DNA from: Propionibacteriaceae bacterium
GTDB taxonomy: Bacteria > Actinomycetota > Actinomycetes > Propionibacteriales > Propionibacteriaceae
Direction: 5' to 3'
DNA: 64,000 nucleotides
Assembly: GCA_025965155.1 (NCBI GenBank)
Contig: JAOPXN010000095.1
Span: forward strand, 1-64,000
The notes under the pieces: generated by a model
What the model saw: the letters and a program-made list of their open reading frames with translations, nothing else
Told to the model about the DNA's origin: nothing
The model's database searches: none
Program-made: the position numbers and the translations under genes
In this document: positions 18,801 through 26,676 of the stretch, piece after piece
Layout: the number at the start of each line of letters is the position of its first letter
Numbering within the stretch: the first letter of the stretch is position 1

Positions 18801-21660
18801 GCATGCAGGACGGGTCCCAGTCGCCCGGGCAGCCTTGCTCGGACTGGAAGCTGCCAGCAGCGGTGATCAACGGGCCCTGTGCCGTGTTCGCGATGTTGTG
18901 GGTGCGGTGGTCGTAGTAGAAAGTCAGCGCGCTGCCCGGCGCGGTGTAGCCGATGTTGCCGCCGTTGAGGGCGCCGCCGTCGCCGTAGTTCTCGTCCCAC
19001 TTCTTGTTGATGGCGACCTTGTACGCATGGCCGCCGGCCGGCAGGGTGTAGGCACCCTTCCAGATGTCATCCTTGTCGTCTCGGGTCAGCTGTGCCTGGT
19101 CGCACTCCGGCTGCCAGTCCCCCGGACAACCCATCTCGCTGTTGTGGTCGCCCGGGACGGAGACGTTGTCGGGTTGAGCGACGGGGCCGACGACAGGATC
19201 CGCCTTGGCGGCGCCCTTGGTCCCCACGATGCCCGAGGACGACGTCGCCGACAGCTGGCCACGGATGTCCTTGGCGACCGTCCGGTACTCCACCAGGGTG
19301 CCCGCGGGCAGCGCCGAGACGTCGTGGAAGACCCGGTACGGCACATTGTCGTCGGTGCCCAGCGCTGTCCACTTGCTAGTGCCCGCGGGACGCCAGGCGA
19401 AGGTGAGCTGCGCGAAGTCGTCCCTCGACAGCGAGGCGGCGATCTCCGCCCGGCCGGTGTAGTCGGCCCCGTTGCCGGGAGCAGCCGCATACACCGCTGG
19501 GGCGGTGGCCGAACCGACCACGCGGTGGTTGGCCTTCCAGACCGACGTGCTGAGCGGCGGCACGCTGACCGTGACCCGACCGTCGCGTCGGGACATGACC
19601 GGCTTGGCTGCGCCGCTGACCTGCTTGAACCCCATCCGGGCGCTGTAGGTCTCGAAGTCGGCGGTCTTGGTCTCGGTGGAGTTGTTCACCGCGACGATGT
19701 ACTCGATGCGATCCTTCGGGTCGATCCTGCTGACGGCGAAGATGCCTGCGCTGGGGGTCGCGTACCGCTGGATCTGGGCACCGTCGGCCAGGGTGGGATG
19801 CGCGGCCCGGAGAGCAGCCATCTTCTTGATCGACTGGTACAGCGGCGTGCTGGTCTGATAGCGGTCCTTCGACCCGCTGACGTCGGCGAACAGGTTGGGC
19901 TCACTTTGGTACTGAGCCGTCTTGGTGGCGAACATGTCCTGCCGGGCGTCCTTGTCGCCACCGGCGCCGATGAAGCCCTGCTCGTCGCCGTAGTAGACCA
20001 CCGGCTGTCCTCGGGTCAGGTACATCAGCTGGTTCGCCAGCGTGAGCCGCTTAACTCGCTCCTCGCCGCTGAAGCCGGCTCGGGTGAGCATCATCGACGC
20101 GCGGCCCATGTCATGGTTCCCGAGGAAGGTGGGCAGCTGGTAGGCGTTGGAGTCGGTGTCGGTGTAGTAATCGTCGCCGGCGTAGAGGTCACGCAGAGTC
20201 TGGCTGCTCTGGCCCTGGGCAAACTTCTGGGCGGCGTCCTGGAAGCCGAAGTCCAAGGTTGCCTGGAGCTTGCCGGTGGTGGTGTAGGTGCTCATGAAGG
20301 CCGGATTGGCGTCGAACACCTCTCCGAACATGAAGAAGTCGTCACGGCCGGTGTCGTCGGCGTGCTGCAGCAGATCCGGTGAGAACTTCTGCCAGAACTC
20401 GGTGTTGACATGCTTGACGGTGTCGATCCGGAAGCCGTCGATGCCCAGATCGACCCAGGTCTTGTAGATCTTGGTCATCCCGTCGACCACCGTCGGGTTC
20501 TCGGTGAACAGGTCGTCGAGGCCGGAGAAGTCGCCGTAGGTGGAGTTCTCACCGACGTACGTCGTGTCGCCGCGGTTGTGGTACAGCGTGCGGTCGTTCA
20601 GCCAGGCCGGCACCTTGACCCTGGCATCGGCCGGCGTGGCGAACCGGGGCTGGTACGGGAAGGAGTTGTCGACATCCACAGTCGGGAACGGCTTGTTGAC
20701 GTAGTCCCGGTCGTCGAAGGTGGTGCCGTCGGCCTTCCGGTACGGGAAGTCCGCCTTGTTCCGGTAGGTATAGGGGGTGGCCGCGTCGTAGGAGATCACG
20801 TCCGCGGTGTGGTTGGTGATGATGTCGAAGAAGACCTTCATGCCCTTGGAATGGGCGGCGTCGATCAGCTGCAACATGTCCTCGTTGGTGCCGAGGTGCG
20901 GGTCGATCTGGGTGAAGTCGGTGATCCAGTAGCCGTGGTAGCCGGCGCTCGCGTCGGCTCCGGACCCTTGCACCGGACGGTTCTTGAACGACGGCGTCAA
21001 CCAGATCGCGGTCGTCCCGAGGCCCTTGATGTAGTCGAGGTGCCTGGTCACCCCGACCAGGTCGCCTCCGTGGTAGAACCCCTTGTCGGTGGGGTCGAAG
21101 CCGGTCTCCATCCGGCCGCCGGTGAGCCCGCCGGCGTCGTTGGCCTTCGACCCGTCTGCGAAGCGGTCGGCCATCAAGAAGTAGAACCGCTCCTTGGTCA
21201 GACCGGCGCGCAGACTGGAACCGGCCAGCGCGCGGTCGGCGGCGCTGACCTCGGGTCCGGGCAGGTCCGTCGGGGTGATCGTGGTCTTGTGGGTGGTGTC
21301 GTCGAAGCTGACCCGGACCGACGCAGGTCCCTGGAGGGCGAGCTTGCCGTTGTCGCCGCTGATGCTGCCGTCCGGCAGGTAGCTCTCGTCCCAGCTGTGG
21401 TCGATGGCCACCTTGTACTCGTACGCTCCGGCAGGCAGCCTGAAGGTCTGGCTGTACGTGCCGCCACCCGGGTCCTCGACCAGGTCAGTTGCGGTACAGT
21501 CCGGCTGCCAATCGCCAGGACAGCCGAGCTCGTCCTGGGCGGTGCCAACGAAGGTGACCGTCCGGTCGCCTGGTTCGGCGGTGGCCGGCATGGTGGTGGC
21601 CGAGATCGGCACCAGCAGCGCGAGCGTGGCAACTAGGGCGATCCAGGAACGACGAAACAC
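15892..21660 (-). CDS. Secreted bifunctional amylopullulanase (alpha-amylase plus pullulanase-type alpha-1,6-glucosidase)
   Basis: This 1922-residue exoenzyme has a signal peptide (SWIALVATLALLVPISATT, cleavage after about residue 28). Domains in order: an X25-like starch-binding module (CPGDWQPDC near 47); a GH13 alpha-amylase domain (about 155-640, catalytic GFRIDTVKH near 407, FMFGEVFD near 442, LGNHDMGR near 510); two more X25-like modules (CPGDWQPEC near 850, CPGDWDPSC near 947); pullulanase N-terminal domains and CBM48 (about 1060-1290); a second GH13 domain of pullulanase type (DGFRFDLMGHH near 1518, LYGEGWNF near 1554, VDAHDNETLFD near 1683); and a C-terminal beta domain. There is no sorting signal, so it is released. 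It should cut alpha-1,4 and alpha-1,6 bonds in starch, glycogen or pullulan. This two-GH13 layout is known in streptomycetes and relatives. A GntR gene follows. Confidence 0.95.
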   Translation of the reverse strand: MFRRSWIALVATLALLVPISATTMPATAEPGDRTVTFVGTAQDELGCPGDWQPDCTATDLVEDPGGGTYSQTFRLPAGAYEYKVAIDHSWDESYLPDGSISGDNGKLALQGPASVRVSFDDTTHKTTITPTDLPGPEVSAADRALAGSSLRAGLTKERFYFLMADRFADGSKANDAGGLTGGRMETGFDPTDKGFYHGGDLVGVTRHLDYIKGLGTTAIWLTPSFKNRPVQGSGADASAGYHGYWITDFTQIDPHLGTNEDMLQLIDAAHSKGMKVFFDIITNHTADVISYDAATPYTYRNKADFPYRKADGTTFDDRDYVNKPFPTVDVDNSFPYQPRFATPADARVKVPAWLNDRTLYHNRGDTTYVGENSTYGDFSGLDDLFTENPTVVDGMTKIYKTWVDLGIDGFRIDTVKHVNTEFWQKFSPDLLQHADDTGRDDFFMFGEVFDANPAFMSTYTTTGKLQATLDFGFQDAAQKFAQGQSSQTLRDLYAGDDYYTDTDSNAYQLPTFLGNHDMGRASMMLTRAGFSGEERVKRLTLANQLMYLTRGQPVVYYGDEQGFIGAGGDKDARQDMFATKTAQYQSEPNLFADVSGSKDRYQTSTPLYQSIKKMAALRAAHPTLADGAQIQRYATPSAGIFAVSRIDPKDRIEYIVAVNNSTETKTADFETYSARMGFKQVSGAAKPVMSRRDGRVTVSVPPLSTSVWKANHRVVGSATAPAVYAAAPGNGADYTGRAEIAASLSRDDFAQLTFAWRPAGTSKWTALGTDDNVPYRVFHDVSALPAGTLVEYRTVAKDIRGQLSATSSSGIVGTKGAAKADPVVGPVAQPDNVSVPGDHNSEMGCPGDWQPECDQAQLTRDDKDDIWKGAYTLPAGGHAYKVAINKKWDENYGDGGALNGGNIGYTAPGSALTFYYDHRTHNIANTAQGPLITAAGSFQSEQGCPGDWDPSCMRAWLGDPDKDGVFTWTGTGIPRGDYEFKIAHNLSWDENYGDKGTPGGDNIKFSVPADGLTVQFRYASGSHVPTVVVSEPASSADLTKAKAYWVSPGLLAWPADSVPAGIQPATLRWRLHGSGAGGMTVDAERINSDKTYNLSYDRRGLPAAVVAAHPQLKGYLALRFSGHRTALVKRLLKGQVAVGLYTDQHKIIDGTGIQIASVLDAVYPTADRAAYGITWKRSRPEARIWAPTAQRVTLLTWPADAAADAPVAAARRTALKPRADGSWNRRSRALRSGTRYLFEVQVFQPRTQKVETSLVTDPYSVALTVNSTRSVAVDLSDKAFMPRVWRRTAAPTLARGVDSTIYELHVRDFSVNDSSVPAAHRGSYLAFNDRLGNGSKHLRALAKAGLNTVHLLPTFDIASIPEDPAKQQTPDCDLASYAPDSDQQQACVGAVAGEDAFNWGYDPWHWMAPEGSYASSAAAADGGTRVAEFRTMVGGLHKAGLRVVLDQVYNHTPTSGQAPTSVLDKMVPGYYQRLNAVGEVETSTCCQNVATENAMAQKIMVDSVVVWARDYRVDGFRFDLMGHHSKENMLAVRAALDELTLKKDGVDGKSIYLYGEGWNFGEVANNARFTQATQGQLGGTGIGTFSDRLRDAVRGGSPFDADPRNQGLGTGLLTDPNASDQPDAAARLKNYTDLAQLGLAGNLRSFTFTSAAGQQVRGDEVNYNGSKAGYADEPDEVISYVDAHDNETLFDELTYKLPVSTSMSDRVRMNTLALSMTALSQTPSFWHAGSDLLRSKSLDRNSYNSGDWFNTLDWTGADNGFGHGLPPRADNESKWTFQKPLLANRALKPNATQVRTASARSQELLKLRFSTPLFRLGSAELINQKVSFPVSGTAQAHDGVIAMRVDDTVGPDVDSSIKNLVVVFNTTPEQVDQVVPGLGGKRLVLSPVQASGGDPVVKRARWESKTATLTIPARTVAVFVQR

Positions 21661-21790
21661 AGGCGTGACTCCTTTGTCTCACCGGAGAGCGAGCGGTCTG
21701 CGCTGTACTCCGGAGCACCTCGGGGGGTGAAAACAAACTAGGTGCATTGGCTTCGCGCCGTCTACGGGTTCAGGTCAGGAACTCCCTCGT

Positions 21791-21806
21791 CGGACCGGCT
21801 GGTCCG
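21791..21806. other. Near-perfect palindrome between the amylopullulanase and SpoU genes
   Basis: CGGACCGGCTGGTCCG is a 16-bp near-palindrome (GGACC / GGTCC arms). It lies 130 bp upstream of the amylopullulanase start and 31 bp after the SpoU stop. It could be an operator for the amylase gene or a short terminator of the methyltransferase. No T tract is seen. The rest of 21661-21836 holds nothing recognisable beyond a likely amylase promoter. Confidence 0.4.
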
Positions 21807-21836
21807 CCCGGTTCCACGTCGTCGATGGCACTGTGC

Positions 21837-22472
21837 TCAGGGCTTGGCCCAGCGCGACGCCCAGTGGTACATGGCGATGGCTGCCGCGGCTCCGGCGTTC
21901 AGCGATCGGGTGGAGCCGTACTGCGTAATGGCGACCAGGGAGTCGCAGACCGCGACCATCTCCTCGGTGAGTCCGGGCCCTTCCGAGCCAAAGACCAGGC
22001 AGACCCGTTCCGGCAGCTCGGTCGCCTCGAGCGGCACCGAGCCGTCTAAGTTGTCGATCCCGACCGCGACATAGGAGTGGTCGGCCAGCCATCGGGCGAA
22101 GTCATCGACGTCGGCATGGTGGTGGATGTGGAGGTAGCGGTCGGTGACCATCGCTCCGCGCCGGTTCCACCGGCGGCGCCCGATGATGTGCACTCCGGCG
22201 ACGTTGAACGCGTTGGCGGTGCGCACCATGGACCCGATGTTGAAGTCGTGCTCCCAGTTCTGGATCGCGATCCGCAGCGGGTGCCGCCGCCGGTCCAGGT
22301 CGGCCACGATGGCCTCGAGCCTCCAGTACCGGTACGTATCGACGACGTTGCGCCGGTCGCCGGCCGCCAGCAACTCCGGGTCCAACCGGTCGTCGTCCGG
22401 CCAGGGCTGCGGGTGCGGGCCGACGCCGTGATCGACCCCACACCCCATCTCGTCGTCGCTTAGGTACGTCAC
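21837..22472 (-). CDS. SpoU/TrmH-family RNA 2'-O-methyltransferase
   Basis: This 211-residue SPOUT methyltransferase has the three SpoU motifs: motif 1 NWEHDFNIGSMVRTANAF, motif 2 VCLVFGSEGPGLTEEM and motif 3 AITQYGSTRSLNAGAAAA. Together they form the trefoil-knot SAM site. It would methylate a ribose in tRNA or rRNA. The target cannot be told from sequence. There is no N-terminal substrate-binding L30e-like domain, so it resembles the TrmH/TrmL short form. It is divergent from the DedA gene with only 26 bp between starts. Confidence 0.92.
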   Translation of the reverse strand: MTYLSDDEMGCGVDHGVGPHPQPWPDDDRLDPELLAAGDRRNVVDTYRYWRLEAIVADLDRRRHPLRIAIQNWEHDFNIGSMVRTANAFNVAGVHIIGRRRWNRRGAMVTDRYLHIHHHADVDDFARWLADHSYVAVGIDNLDGSVPLEATELPERVCLVFGSEGPGLTEEMVAVCDSLVAITQYGSTRSLNAGAAAAIAMYHWASRWAKP

Positions 22473-22498
22473 AGCGAGCGACGGTACCGTGGTCGCTT

Positions 22499-23167
22499 GT
22501 GAACGCCTTATTCGACGCAGCCCTGCTGATGCCGATGCTGCTGCCCTCCTGGATGGACCCGGACACCCTGATCAGGTTCTTCGGGCCCTACGCGTTGTGG
22601 GGAGTGGCGTTCATCGTGTTCGCCGAGTGTGGCCTGTTCGCCATCTTGCCCGGCGACTCGCTGTTGTTCACCGTCGGCCTGTTCGTGGCCCTGGGCGTGA
22701 TCGACCACTCGCTGCTGTTCGTCTGCGTGGTGCTGACCATCGCGGCCATCCTCGGCAACGTCTGCGGGTACTGGATCGGGCGCGCGGTGGGTCCACCCCT
22801 GTTCCGGCCTAGGAAGGGCTTCCTGGGGGCCATCTTCAAGCAGTCGTACGTCGACAAGACCCACCTCTTCTTCGCCCGGTACGGCAGCCGCGCGCTGATC
22901 CTGGCCCGCTTCGTGCCGATTGTTCGTACGTTCGTCACCCTGGTCGCCGGCGTCGGCAAGATGGACTTCCGCCGCTTCATCACCTTCACCGCGATCGGCG
23001 GCGTCCTCTGGGCCTGCGGCGTGACGATCCTGGGCTACTACCTCGGCACGATCCCCCTTATCCACGACAACATCGAAGCCGTCCTGATCCTGATCGTCTT
23101 CGTCTCCGTGATCCCCATGGGAATCGAGTACGTCCTGCACCGCCGCCGCGCCAAAGCCACCGCCTGA
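22499..23167 (+). CDS. DedA-family membrane protein (VTT domain)
   Basis: This 222-residue protein has about five hydrophobic segments (ALWGVAFIVFAECGLFAILP; LLFVCVVLTIAAILGNVCGY; FITFTAIGGVLWACGVTILGY; AVLILIVFVSVIPMGIEYVL). The DedA signatures are E.GLF...PGDSLL near residues 43-55, FARYGSRALILARFVPIVRT and the amphipathic G.GKMDFRRF segment. DedA proteins act as lipid-carrier flippases or scramblases, some recycling undecaprenyl phosphate. A GTG start is used and no clear ribosome binding site is seen. Two hairpins follow the stop. Confidence 0.93.
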   Translation: MNALFDAALLMPMLLPSWMDPDTLIRFFGPYALWGVAFIVFAECGLFAILPGDSLLFTVGLFVALGVIDHSLLFVCVVLTIAAILGNVCGYWIGRAVGPPLFRPRKGFLGAIFKQSYVDKTHLFFARYGSRALILARFVPIVRTFVTLVAGVGKMDFRRFITFTAIGGVLWACGVTILGYYLGTIPLIHDNIEAVLILIVFVSVIPMGIEYVLHRRRAKATA

Positions 23168-23172
23168 TTTGG

Positions 23173-23206
23173 TGCTGGTTTCCCACGTGTACGTGGGAAA
23201 CCAGCA
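23173..23206 (+). terminator. Terminator after the DedA gene
   Basis: A perfect 15-bp stem (TGCTGGTTTCCCACG / CGTGGGAAACCAGCA) with a TGTA loop lies 5 bp after the stop codon. The reductase gene converges from the other side. Confidence 0.88.
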
Positions 23207-23254
23207 CTCCACCCACGACATAACGTGGGTGGAGCGCCAGGTTCGTGGGTGGAG
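23207..23254. repeat. Second hairpin plus a third copy of its CGTGGGTGGAG arm
   Basis: CTCCACCCACG (23207-23217) pairs perfectly with CGTGGGTGGAG (23224-23234) over a 6-nt loop. The same 11 bases occur again at 23244-23254, so two mutually exclusive hairpins can form. It abuts the preceding terminator with no gap. It may be a terminator for the convergent reductase gene or a small repeated element. Confidence 0.65.
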
Positions 23255-23327
23255 TCCGCTCGATGGTGGCGCGGGGGCGCAGCCGTTGACTGCGGTACGA
23301 GGCGCAACGACTGCCGGCGGTACGGCG

Positions 23328-24275
23328 TCAGGACGTGATGTCGAGCAAGGTCTCCAGGTCCTCAGCCGTGGGCACCCACAGGCCGGCGGCCACGTTCTGC
23401 TCGATCTGCTCGACCCGGGTCGCGCCGGCGATCACAGATCCAACGATCGGCATTGCAGCCAAGCCGCCGATTGCCACCTGCAGCATGGTGAGACCCCGCT
23501 CCTCGGCGAAGGCCTCGATCTTCTCGATCAGGTCGAAGTTCGCGGCGGCCAGCCGGTCGCTGTTGCTCGCCAGCCGGGTGCCGTCCGGAGCGTCGGCGCC
23601 CCTCTTGTACTTTCCGGTCAACAGGCCCGAGGCCAGTGGGAAGTACGGCAGCAGGCTCTGCCCGGTTCGCTCCAGCGCCGGCACCAGCTCGGCTTCGATC
23701 CCCCGCTTCAGCCAGGAGTACTCGTTCTGTGCGGAGATGAACGCCTCGTACCCGCTGGTCTGGGCGATCCAGTCGGCGTCGACAACCTGCCAGCCGGCGA
23801 AGTTGGAACTGCCGATGTAGCGCACCTTGCCCTCGTTGACGAGCTCGGTCAGCGCGGCCAGCGTCTCCTCGACCGGGGTGTACGGGTCCGGGGTGTGCAT
23901 CTGGTACAGGTCGATCCAATCGGTCCCCAACCGCCGCAGGCTGTTCTCCACCGCGATCCGGATGTACCGGCGGGAACCCCGAACTCCCCAGTCGGGGCCG
24001 TTGGCGCCGCGCATGTCGGCGCCGAACTTGGTGGCGACGATCACCTCGTCGCGCCGGGAGCCGAGAGCCTTGCCGAGCCGGATCTCCGACCCGCCGGCGT
24101 TGCCGTACACGTCAGCGGTGTCGAACAAGGTGATGCCGGCGTCGATGGCCGCATTGACGACCGCCGGCACATCCTCGTCGGGCATCCGGGCGCCGAAGTT
24201 GTTGCAACCGAGCCCGACGGTGGAGACCGTGAGGCCCGAGTTGCCTAGTTGCTGGTAGGTCATGTCGGAGGGCAT
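23328..24275 (-). CDS. Aldo/keto reductase
   Basis: This 315-residue NADPH-dependent oxidoreductase of the AKR superfamily starts at ATG 24275 (MPSDMTYQQLGNSGL), with GAGGAG 10 bp upstream. Family motifs are LTVSTVGLGCNNFG, GITLFDTADVYG with catalytic Asp and Tyr, the Lys in EVIVATKFG, IDLYQMHTPDP with catalytic His, and the coenzyme-binding end PIVGSVIAGATRVEQIEQN. It reduces aldehydes or ketones. The substrate is unknown. Length is normal. The N-terminal extension visible in the same frame up to 24722 overlaps lemA in antisense and is not real. Confidence 0.94.
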   Translation of the reverse strand: MPSDMTYQQLGNSGLTVSTVGLGCNNFGARMPDEDVPAVVNAAIDAGITLFDTADVYGNAGGSEIRLGKALGSRRDEVIVATKFGADMRGANGPDWGVRGSRRYIRIAVENSLRRLGTDWIDLYQMHTPDPYTPVEETLAALTELVNEGKVRYIGSSNFAGWQVVDADWIAQTSGYEAFISAQNEYSWLKRGIEAELVPALERTGQSLLPYFPLASGLLTGKYKRGADAPDGTRLASNSDRLAAANFDLIEKIEAFAEERGLTMLQVAIGGLAAMPIVGSVIAGATRVEQIEQNVAAGLWVPTAEDLETLLDITS

Positions 24276-24330
24276 GCAGAAACAACTCCTCGAGGAGGTC
24301 GATGGGTCCTTTGCAAGTACGGCGGCGTAC

Positions 24331-25143
24331 TTACTGCTGGTTGGGGTTCTGACCGGCCGGCGGCGGTTGCTGCGGCCACTGGCTCGGCTGCGCGTCCGGC
24401 GCGGTGTACCCGCCCGGCTGCGGAGCCTGATTCTGGTCATACTGGCGCTGCTGCGGGTTCGGGAGCGTGTCTTCGGGGCGACCGAGCTGAACCGGCGGCA
24501 CCGACTGCTGCTGCGGCAGCTGCCCGGGCGCCGGCTGGTCGCCGCGGTACGCGATCTCGCCGAAGCTGACGTTCGGCGCCTGGCGGACACTCGGGTCGTT
24601 GACCTCGAAGTACGTGGCCTTTTCGAACTTGAACGAGTTGGCGATGATGTTGGACGGCACCGAGTCGATCTTGGTGTTGTAGACCCGAACGTTGGCGTTG
24701 TAGAAGCGCCGGCCAGCGGCAATCCTGTCCTCGGTCTCGGCCAGCTGGCGCTGCAGCTCGAGGAAGTTCTGGTTGCTCTTCAGGTCCGGGTACGCCTCGA
24801 CGCTGACGATCAGGCTCCGGACAGCTCCGGAGAGCTCGTCCTCGACCTGGGCCCGCTGCTGGCTGGGCAGGCTGCCCTCGCTCTGAGAAATCTGCTGCGC
24901 CTGAGCGCGCAGCCGGGTGACGTCCTCAAGGGTGTTGCGCTCGTGGCCGGCGAACGCCCGCACCGTCTCGACCAGGTTCGGAATCAGCTCGTACCGCCGG
25001 TTCAGCTCCACATCCACCTGCCGCCAGGACTCCTGGATCATGTTCCGGGACTTCACGAACCCGTTGTACGAGCTCATCGCCACCAGGGCGATGATGCCCA
25101 CCACGACCAGGATGATGATGATGACTGTTATGGCGGTACCCAT
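24331..25143 (-). CDS. LemA family protein with Pro/Gln-rich tail
   Basis: This 270-residue protein has one N-terminal membrane helix (AITVIIIILVVVGIIALVAM). A long coiled helical LemA domain follows (SWRQVDVELNRRYELIPNLV; AYPDLKSNQNFLELQRQLAE; RRFYNANVRVYNTKIDSVPS). Then comes a Pro/Gln-rich tail from about residue 205 (QLPQQQSVPPV, PQPGGYTAPDAQPSQWPQQP). LemA proteins form a helical bundle outside or along the membrane. Their role is unsettled. The tail is longer than in the minimal family and is low-complexity. It lies between the reductase and pyrE on the same strand. Confidence 0.92.
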   Translation of the reverse strand: MGTAITVIIIILVVVGIIALVAMSSYNGFVKSRNMIQESWRQVDVELNRRYELIPNLVETVRAFAGHERNTLEDVTRLRAQAQQISQSEGSLPSQQRAQVEDELSGAVRSLIVSVEAYPDLKSNQNFLELQRQLAETEDRIAAGRRFYNANVRVYNTKIDSVPSNIIANSFKFEKATYFEVNDPSVRQAPNVSFGEIAYRGDQPAPGQLPQQQSVPPVQLGRPEDTLPNPQQRQYDQNQAPQPGGYTAPDAQPSQWPQQPPPAGQNPNQQ

Positions 25144-25252
25144 CGTTGCTCCTCAGCTTCAGACTCGCGACCGGGCCAGCGAGCGGCCACGACCCAGGGT
25201 AGTGCCTGGCCCTGCCGCGGCGTCGGCACCCGCTGGAGCGCCCACCCAGCGG

Positions 25253-25807
25253 TCAGCCCAGGCCGAGATCCGCGGCGCTGATCGCGTACCGGTACTGCAG
25301 GCCCTCCGCCTCGATCCGCTCCCGCGCGCCGGTGTCGCGGTCCACGATCACGGCGACTCCGACCACCTCGGCCCCGGCTTCCCGCAACGCCTCAACGGCT
25401 GTCAGCACCGACCCACCGGTGGTGTTGGTGTCCTCCACGGCCAGCACCCGACGGCCCTGGACCGGGGTGCCCTCGATCCGACGCTGCAGCCCGTGCGCCT
25501 TCTCCGTCTTGCGGACCACGAAGGCGTCCAGCCGTCTGCCGTCGGCGGCCGCGGTGTGCAGCATGGAGGTGGCGACCGGATCCGCGCCGAGTGTCAACCC
25601 CCCGACTGCCTCGAAGTCCCAGTCGGCCACCAAGCTGGTCATCACCCGGCCGATGATCGGCGCGGTGGCGCCGTCGAGGGTGACCCGGCGCATGTCGACG
25701 TAGTAGTCGGCCTTCTTGCCGGAGGAGAGGGTCACCTCGCCATGGACAATGGCGAGCTCCTTGATGGCTTCGATTAGTGCGGTCTTGTCGTCGGACACGG
25801 CTCTCAC
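25253..25807 (-). CDS. pyrE: Orotate phosphoribosyltransferase
   Basis: This 184-residue enzyme adds orotate to PRPP to form OMP in pyrimidine synthesis. The PRPP loop is seen in RRVLAVEDTNTTGGSVLTAV, the substrate lysines in VVRKTEKAHGLQRRIEG, and the N-terminal LSSGKKADYYVDMR. The start is GTG at 25807, or the GTG at 25798 (VSDDKTALIEAI). It is a stand-alone gene, separate from the main pyr operon, as in many actinobacteria. Confidence 0.95.
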   Translation of the reverse strand: MRAVSDDKTALIEAIKELAIVHGEVTLSSGKKADYYVDMRRVTLDGATAPIIGRVMTSLVADWDFEAVGGLTLGADPVATSMLHTAAADGRRLDAFVVRKTEKAHGLQRRIEGTPVQGRRVLAVEDTNTTGGSVLTAVEALREAGAEVVGVAVIVDRDTGARERIEAEGLQYRYAISAADLGLG

Positions 25808-25834
25808 CCTAGTGGACCTGTCCGAGCCGGCTGA

Positions 25835-26584
25835 TCAGTTCTTGTTCTCAGTGCCCCTCAGGTGCGCGTACCCGACGGACCGGTCGGCCGACCGGAAGAG
25901 GTCCTCGCAGGTCGTCAAGGTCAGCATCGGTTCAGTGGGCTCCGCGTCGGTGCACGGCACCGGTTTGATGACACAGGTCTCGGTGTCCTTGACCGTCATC
26001 TCCTTCGGCGGCACGTCCAGCACATAGGTGTAGATCGAGTCGCGGGTCTCGATGATCACCTGGTCGCCCTGCTTGAGCTCGAGCAGCCGCGCGAACGGCT
26101 CACCGTGGGTGACCCGATGCCCGGCCAGGGCGAAGTTGCCCACCTGGCCCGGCATTGCGGTTGACGGGTAGTGACCGACCCCGCGGGACAAGATCGACGG
26201 CTCCGTTCCGGACAAGATCGGCACCTCATACTCGGCGCCGAAGGCGGGGATCCGGAGCAGTCCGAACGCGTCGCCCGGGATGACCACCTCGTCCCGACCG
26301 GTGGGTGGCGTGCTGGCGCCTGCCGATGGCGCCAGCCACTGGGTACGAAGCCCCTCCTTCTCCTGCTGGAACGCCCGCTTGGAGGCAATGCCGGTGCCGA
26401 AGTACTGGTAGCCGACCCACCCGAGGCAGCCCAGCCCGGCTACCAGCATCACCAGGCCGGCGACCGTGAACGCCGACACTCGTGAACGACGTACACGTGA
26501 GCGGCTGGCCGGACGGCGCGGCGGCACGGTGCCGGTCTGCTGCGGGATCGGACTCTCCTCGTCCTCCGGGAACGATCTGCTCAC
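25835..26584 (-). CDS. Class E sortase
   Basis: A 249-residue protein results if it starts at GTG 26584 (VSRSFPEDEESPIPQQ). The frame is open to 26638. A basic N-terminus and one membrane anchor (FTVAGLVMLVAGLGCLGWVG) lead to the sortase barrel. The catalytic His is in FALAGHRVTHG, the Cys in PMLTLTTCED and the Arg in FRSADRSVGYAHLRG. Class E sortases of high-GC Gram-positives cut LAxTG-type signals and join surface proteins to the wall. No protein with a C-terminal sorting signal was seen in this window. It is divergent from the aminotransferase gene. Confidence 0.92.
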   Translation of the reverse strand: MSRSFPEDEESPIPQQTGTVPPRRPASRSRVRRSRVSAFTVAGLVMLVAGLGCLGWVGYQYFGTGIASKRAFQQEKEGLRTQWLAPSAGASTPPTGRDEVVIPGDAFGLLRIPAFGAEYEVPILSGTEPSILSRGVGHYPSTAMPGQVGNFALAGHRVTHGEPFARLLELKQGDQVIIETRDSIYTYVLDVPPKEMTVKDTETCVIKPVPCTDAEPTEPMLTLTTCEDLFRSADRSVGYAHLRGTENKN

Positions 26585-26676
26585 CCCGACATTGTGCCTG
26601 TCCCAGCGGGACGGTGCCGACCGTACGCGGGCCACCACTGCTCGGGTGTACGTCGACGTGTCACTACTGTGGCCTG

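Noticed and set aside
16372-20382. Long plus-strand open frames (585 and 557 codons) opposite the amylopullulanase gene
   Set aside because: They are antisense frames kept open by high GC content. They have Arg/Val/Gly-rich composition and no domain, while the minus strand has clear catalytic motifs.
24276-24722. N-terminal extension of the aldo/keto reductase
   Set aside because: It is Ser/Arg/Thr-rich, overlaps lemA on the same strand and precedes a good ribosome binding site and family-typical start.
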